This document shows positions 61,800-64,000 of a stretch of DNA of 64,000 nt, piece after piece. The notes under the pieces were generated by a model, which did no database searches, was not told the DNA's origin, and saw nothing but the letters and a program-made list of their open reading frames with translations. Made by a program: the position numbers and the translations under genes. Where the stretch lies: the NCBI RefSeq assembly GCF_037975245.1, contig NC_092578.1, positions 7,653,501-7,717,500 on the forward strand. Reading direction: 5' to 3'. This stretch comes from Apostichopus japonicus. Its lineage: Eukaryota; Echinodermata; Holothuroidea; Aspidochirotida; Stichopodidae. Each line of letters starts with the position of its first letter. The stretch's first letter is position 1.

Positions 61800-61905
61800 T
61801 AGGATGTGTTAGGGTTGATTGGGAAGGTGGGGCAGTATCAGTGGGATGGTGGGGCGTGATGGGACCGTGCAGGGACGGTAGGACGATGAGGCGATGGGAC
61901 ATGAG
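61800..61905. repeat. G-rich degenerate minisatellite (GATGGTGGGG-like)
   Basis: gggaaggtggggcagtatca, gggatggtggggcgtgatgg and gggacggtaggacgatgagg are diverged short units in tandem. Confidence 0.6.
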
Positions 61906-63240
61906 ATCATAACATTCATTAAATTGCCCCCTGACGGCAGACTAGCGTCTGTTTTCACAATATCTCATGGCCATGATGTTCAGAATTCTGACATATATTC
62001 CGAAGATATTTATTTCATTCACAATCAGTAATCGTATAGAATAATTTGAGGTATTCATATATATTTTTTAATTTTATCGCGGATCAACACCTTCCCATCT
62101 CCTTTCAAATAATGGATGATGAGAATGAAGGAAAAGTAGTACATAAGGCATTCGTTATTAGCAAAAAGAAGGAACAAAGAGGCGAATACTGGGAAAATAT
62201 ATATTAAACCATTGTTACATTGCAGCAAGCTGTGATGGCATCATAACATCTCCTCTACATAATGAACCACACGAAGGGGATGAAGAGGGTTCAGTCGGGA
62301 TCCTGAGGTACGGGGCGGGGGGGGGGCAAGAAACGTCGATGTGGTGAGTGGGACATATGGCTTTGATTTGAGAAAAGAAAACCACAAAACACATCAAAAT
62401 CTTCCGACTAATTGAAAACATCAGTGTATTATGTGTCACGAATTCCAGTATTTGGATGTTTTCAACAAACCGTTATACATTTTAAGTTCAATCTTTTTTA
62501 ACATTAACAACAGAAAGCTGTACTTTTTCATTACGTTTTTCTAAATATGTTTCAAAGGCTAGAGGGCCCTTTCTCCAACTTAATATGGAAGAAGGAAGGG
62601 TGACTTTTTCATCATACAAAAAAGGGCAATTCTAATTACGAAGCCCCCCTGCACCCAGAAAATAACTGTTCCCCCCTATACCACCTTCATCCAATAAGAA
62701 AGACCATCATAGGTCTCTGCGTTGATATGATCTTATCTTCCGAAAATTTTGGGCAAATTAATTAAAGTACCGATGATCTTTAATAAGGCTTTGTGTTGCT
62801 CTAATTGTACTACAGATTCGATACATCATAGTACTAAGGGTTTCAAATAACAATTATCCGAACCATGCATACCTTACCTCAAAAATCATAACAGTTTCCC
62901 TCATGCGTTGTTCTCTCTGCCTAACAGTCATGTCTCTTTTTATTTGGCCAGCTGCTCTAGGCTGTGCATGGTACGGAATATTATTACGGATCAAAGCTTT
63001 TCCTTCGCTTTCTAGATATACATATGTGTCTTAAATTGATCAATGATGCGCCCAAGCTTCATCAACTTGTTCACCCGTTTCAAACAAATCACAATGCAAA
63101 GGATTTGTGGATAAATGTGCATGGCATCGTTATATATAGAAACAACTTGGCAAGGCAACCTAACATATGGGGAGGTCGTCCATATGTTCCAGCCCTATAG
63201 CTACTAATAAAGTACGATGTGAATGTGGTTTTCATTCCAG

Positions 63241-63318
63241 GAGCAATTCACGGTTTTCACATCTGAACTTAGGGTGGTCTTCCAGAGCAAATTCCTAAAT
63301 GAGCTCAACTGTGATTGG
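63241..63318 (+). CDS. Weak candidate internal exon
   Basis: Acceptor gttttcattccag and donor TGG|gtaata bound 26 codons, EQFTVFTSELRVVFQSKFLN then ELNCDW, phase 0 to phase 0. The phase suits the candidate exon at 60,625. No family recognised. Confidence 0.2.
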
Positions 63319-64000
63319 GTAATAACGCGACGAGAACTATTTGGAACAAGTTATTCACCTTCCCCCAATATGCTTATATTATGGCTTCACACTAATTATG
63401 TGCTGCAAGAAATAACTGAAATCTGAAAAAAGCAGGTCGATTGCTATTAATGGTGTCGCAAAAGGTGTTTTCATATCTTATAACAAGTGGCGTACACGGG
63501 ATTTCAAAGCTGTGGGATATGGGTGCACAAAATCCCACATTTTCTACGACTGATTTAGGTAGGGGCTGAACTTTTATGGAAGGGACAGAGGTGAAGGATT
63601 TCATCGAGGCGGATGTGTTGCCCTTGGGCCGTTGAAGGCAAACTTCCACGTATGGGATCTGGGGTTCCCCCCCCCCCCCAGAACAAACTGACACTAGATT
63701 AGACATCTGAAATAGGCATATTTAGACTATAAATTGGGTCTTGAATTAGTTCTAAACGCAATTCTGTGGTAATAAATACTCTTCATTATTTGTGTGAGGG
63801 TGAAAGGGGGATGTAGACCCGTACCCTTGTGGAGACCACTGCTAATAACAACAGACTGACAGAGCAGAAAAATAAACTTACAGGTCTAAAAACTCTAAAA
63901 GCAACTGTTTTGCTTTCATGTTTCCCCATGTTTTCTGCTGTGCGTTTTGATCACTTGTGAAGAGCATATTGTAAAATGTCAAACTGTATACATGTTATAC

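Larger units (their letters stand above)
45043..64000. other. Long repeat-rich region without a named gene
   Basis: Nineteen kilobases hold G-runs (45,219; 45,466; 45,895; 46,983; 49,403), several mobile-element remnants listed separately, local duplications near 55.3-55.7 kb and 56.3-56.75 kb, long TA tracts, a purine tract near 57.9 kb and weak exon candidates at 52.4, 60.6 and 63.2 kb. Stretches such as 53,000-54,900 and 58,200-59,450 look like plain unique AT-rich DNA with nothing I can name. Confidence 0.6.

Overview
This is about 64 kb of AT-rich, intron-rich animal nuclear DNA. Three multi-exon protein genes have recognisable products, and their exons are short, joined by GT-AG introns and widely spaced. 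The rest is simple repeats, tandem arrays and short non-autonomous mobile elements. The protein matches, the tRNA-headed SINEs, the hAT pair and the many (TA)n and poly-G tracts suit a marine invertebrate, perhaps a deuterostome such as an echinoderm. That placement is inference; the species cannot be read from the sequence.

Layout. (1) 1-15,320, plus strand: the 3' part of an MRL-family gene (lamellipodin/RIAM/MIG-10/Pico). Two small exons follow the PH domain, which lies upstream of the window. A 2.16-kb terminal exon carries the proline-rich, Ena/VASP-binding tail. Its last 27 codons and stop lie in an 82-bp unit that is repeated about five times into the 3' UTR. (2) 15,320-24,800: 3' UTR or intergenic DNA with a 16-bp minisatellite and a foldback MITE. 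(3) 24,989-29,786, minus strand: a complete six-exon SPC25 gene (234 aa, Ndc80 kinetochore complex). (4) 31,511-44,299, plus strand: a complete nine-exon PSME3 gene (243 aa, PA28gamma/REGgamma proteasome activator). It is divergent from SPC25 across a 1.7-kb spacer that holds an E2F-like site beside a CHR-like site. (5) 44,300-64,000: no gene I can name. It holds a palindrome-ended repeat, a Penelope-like fragment, a second hAT copy, local duplications, long TA tracts, and two or three weak exon candidates.

The three genes do not form a pathway. MRL proteins link Ras/Rap signalling and membrane lipid to actin assembly. SPC25 anchors the Ndc80 complex at kinetochores. PA28gamma caps nuclear 20S proteasomes. 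SPC25 and PSME3 share a potential bidirectional promoter region.

I found no clear undescribed system. The most notable items are the 82-bp array across the MRL stop codon, the hAT pair with exact 8-bp target duplications, the inverted SINEs flanking SPC25 exons 2-4, and the E2F/CHR-like site between SPC25 and PSME3. All calls come from reading the sequence by eye; no search was run.
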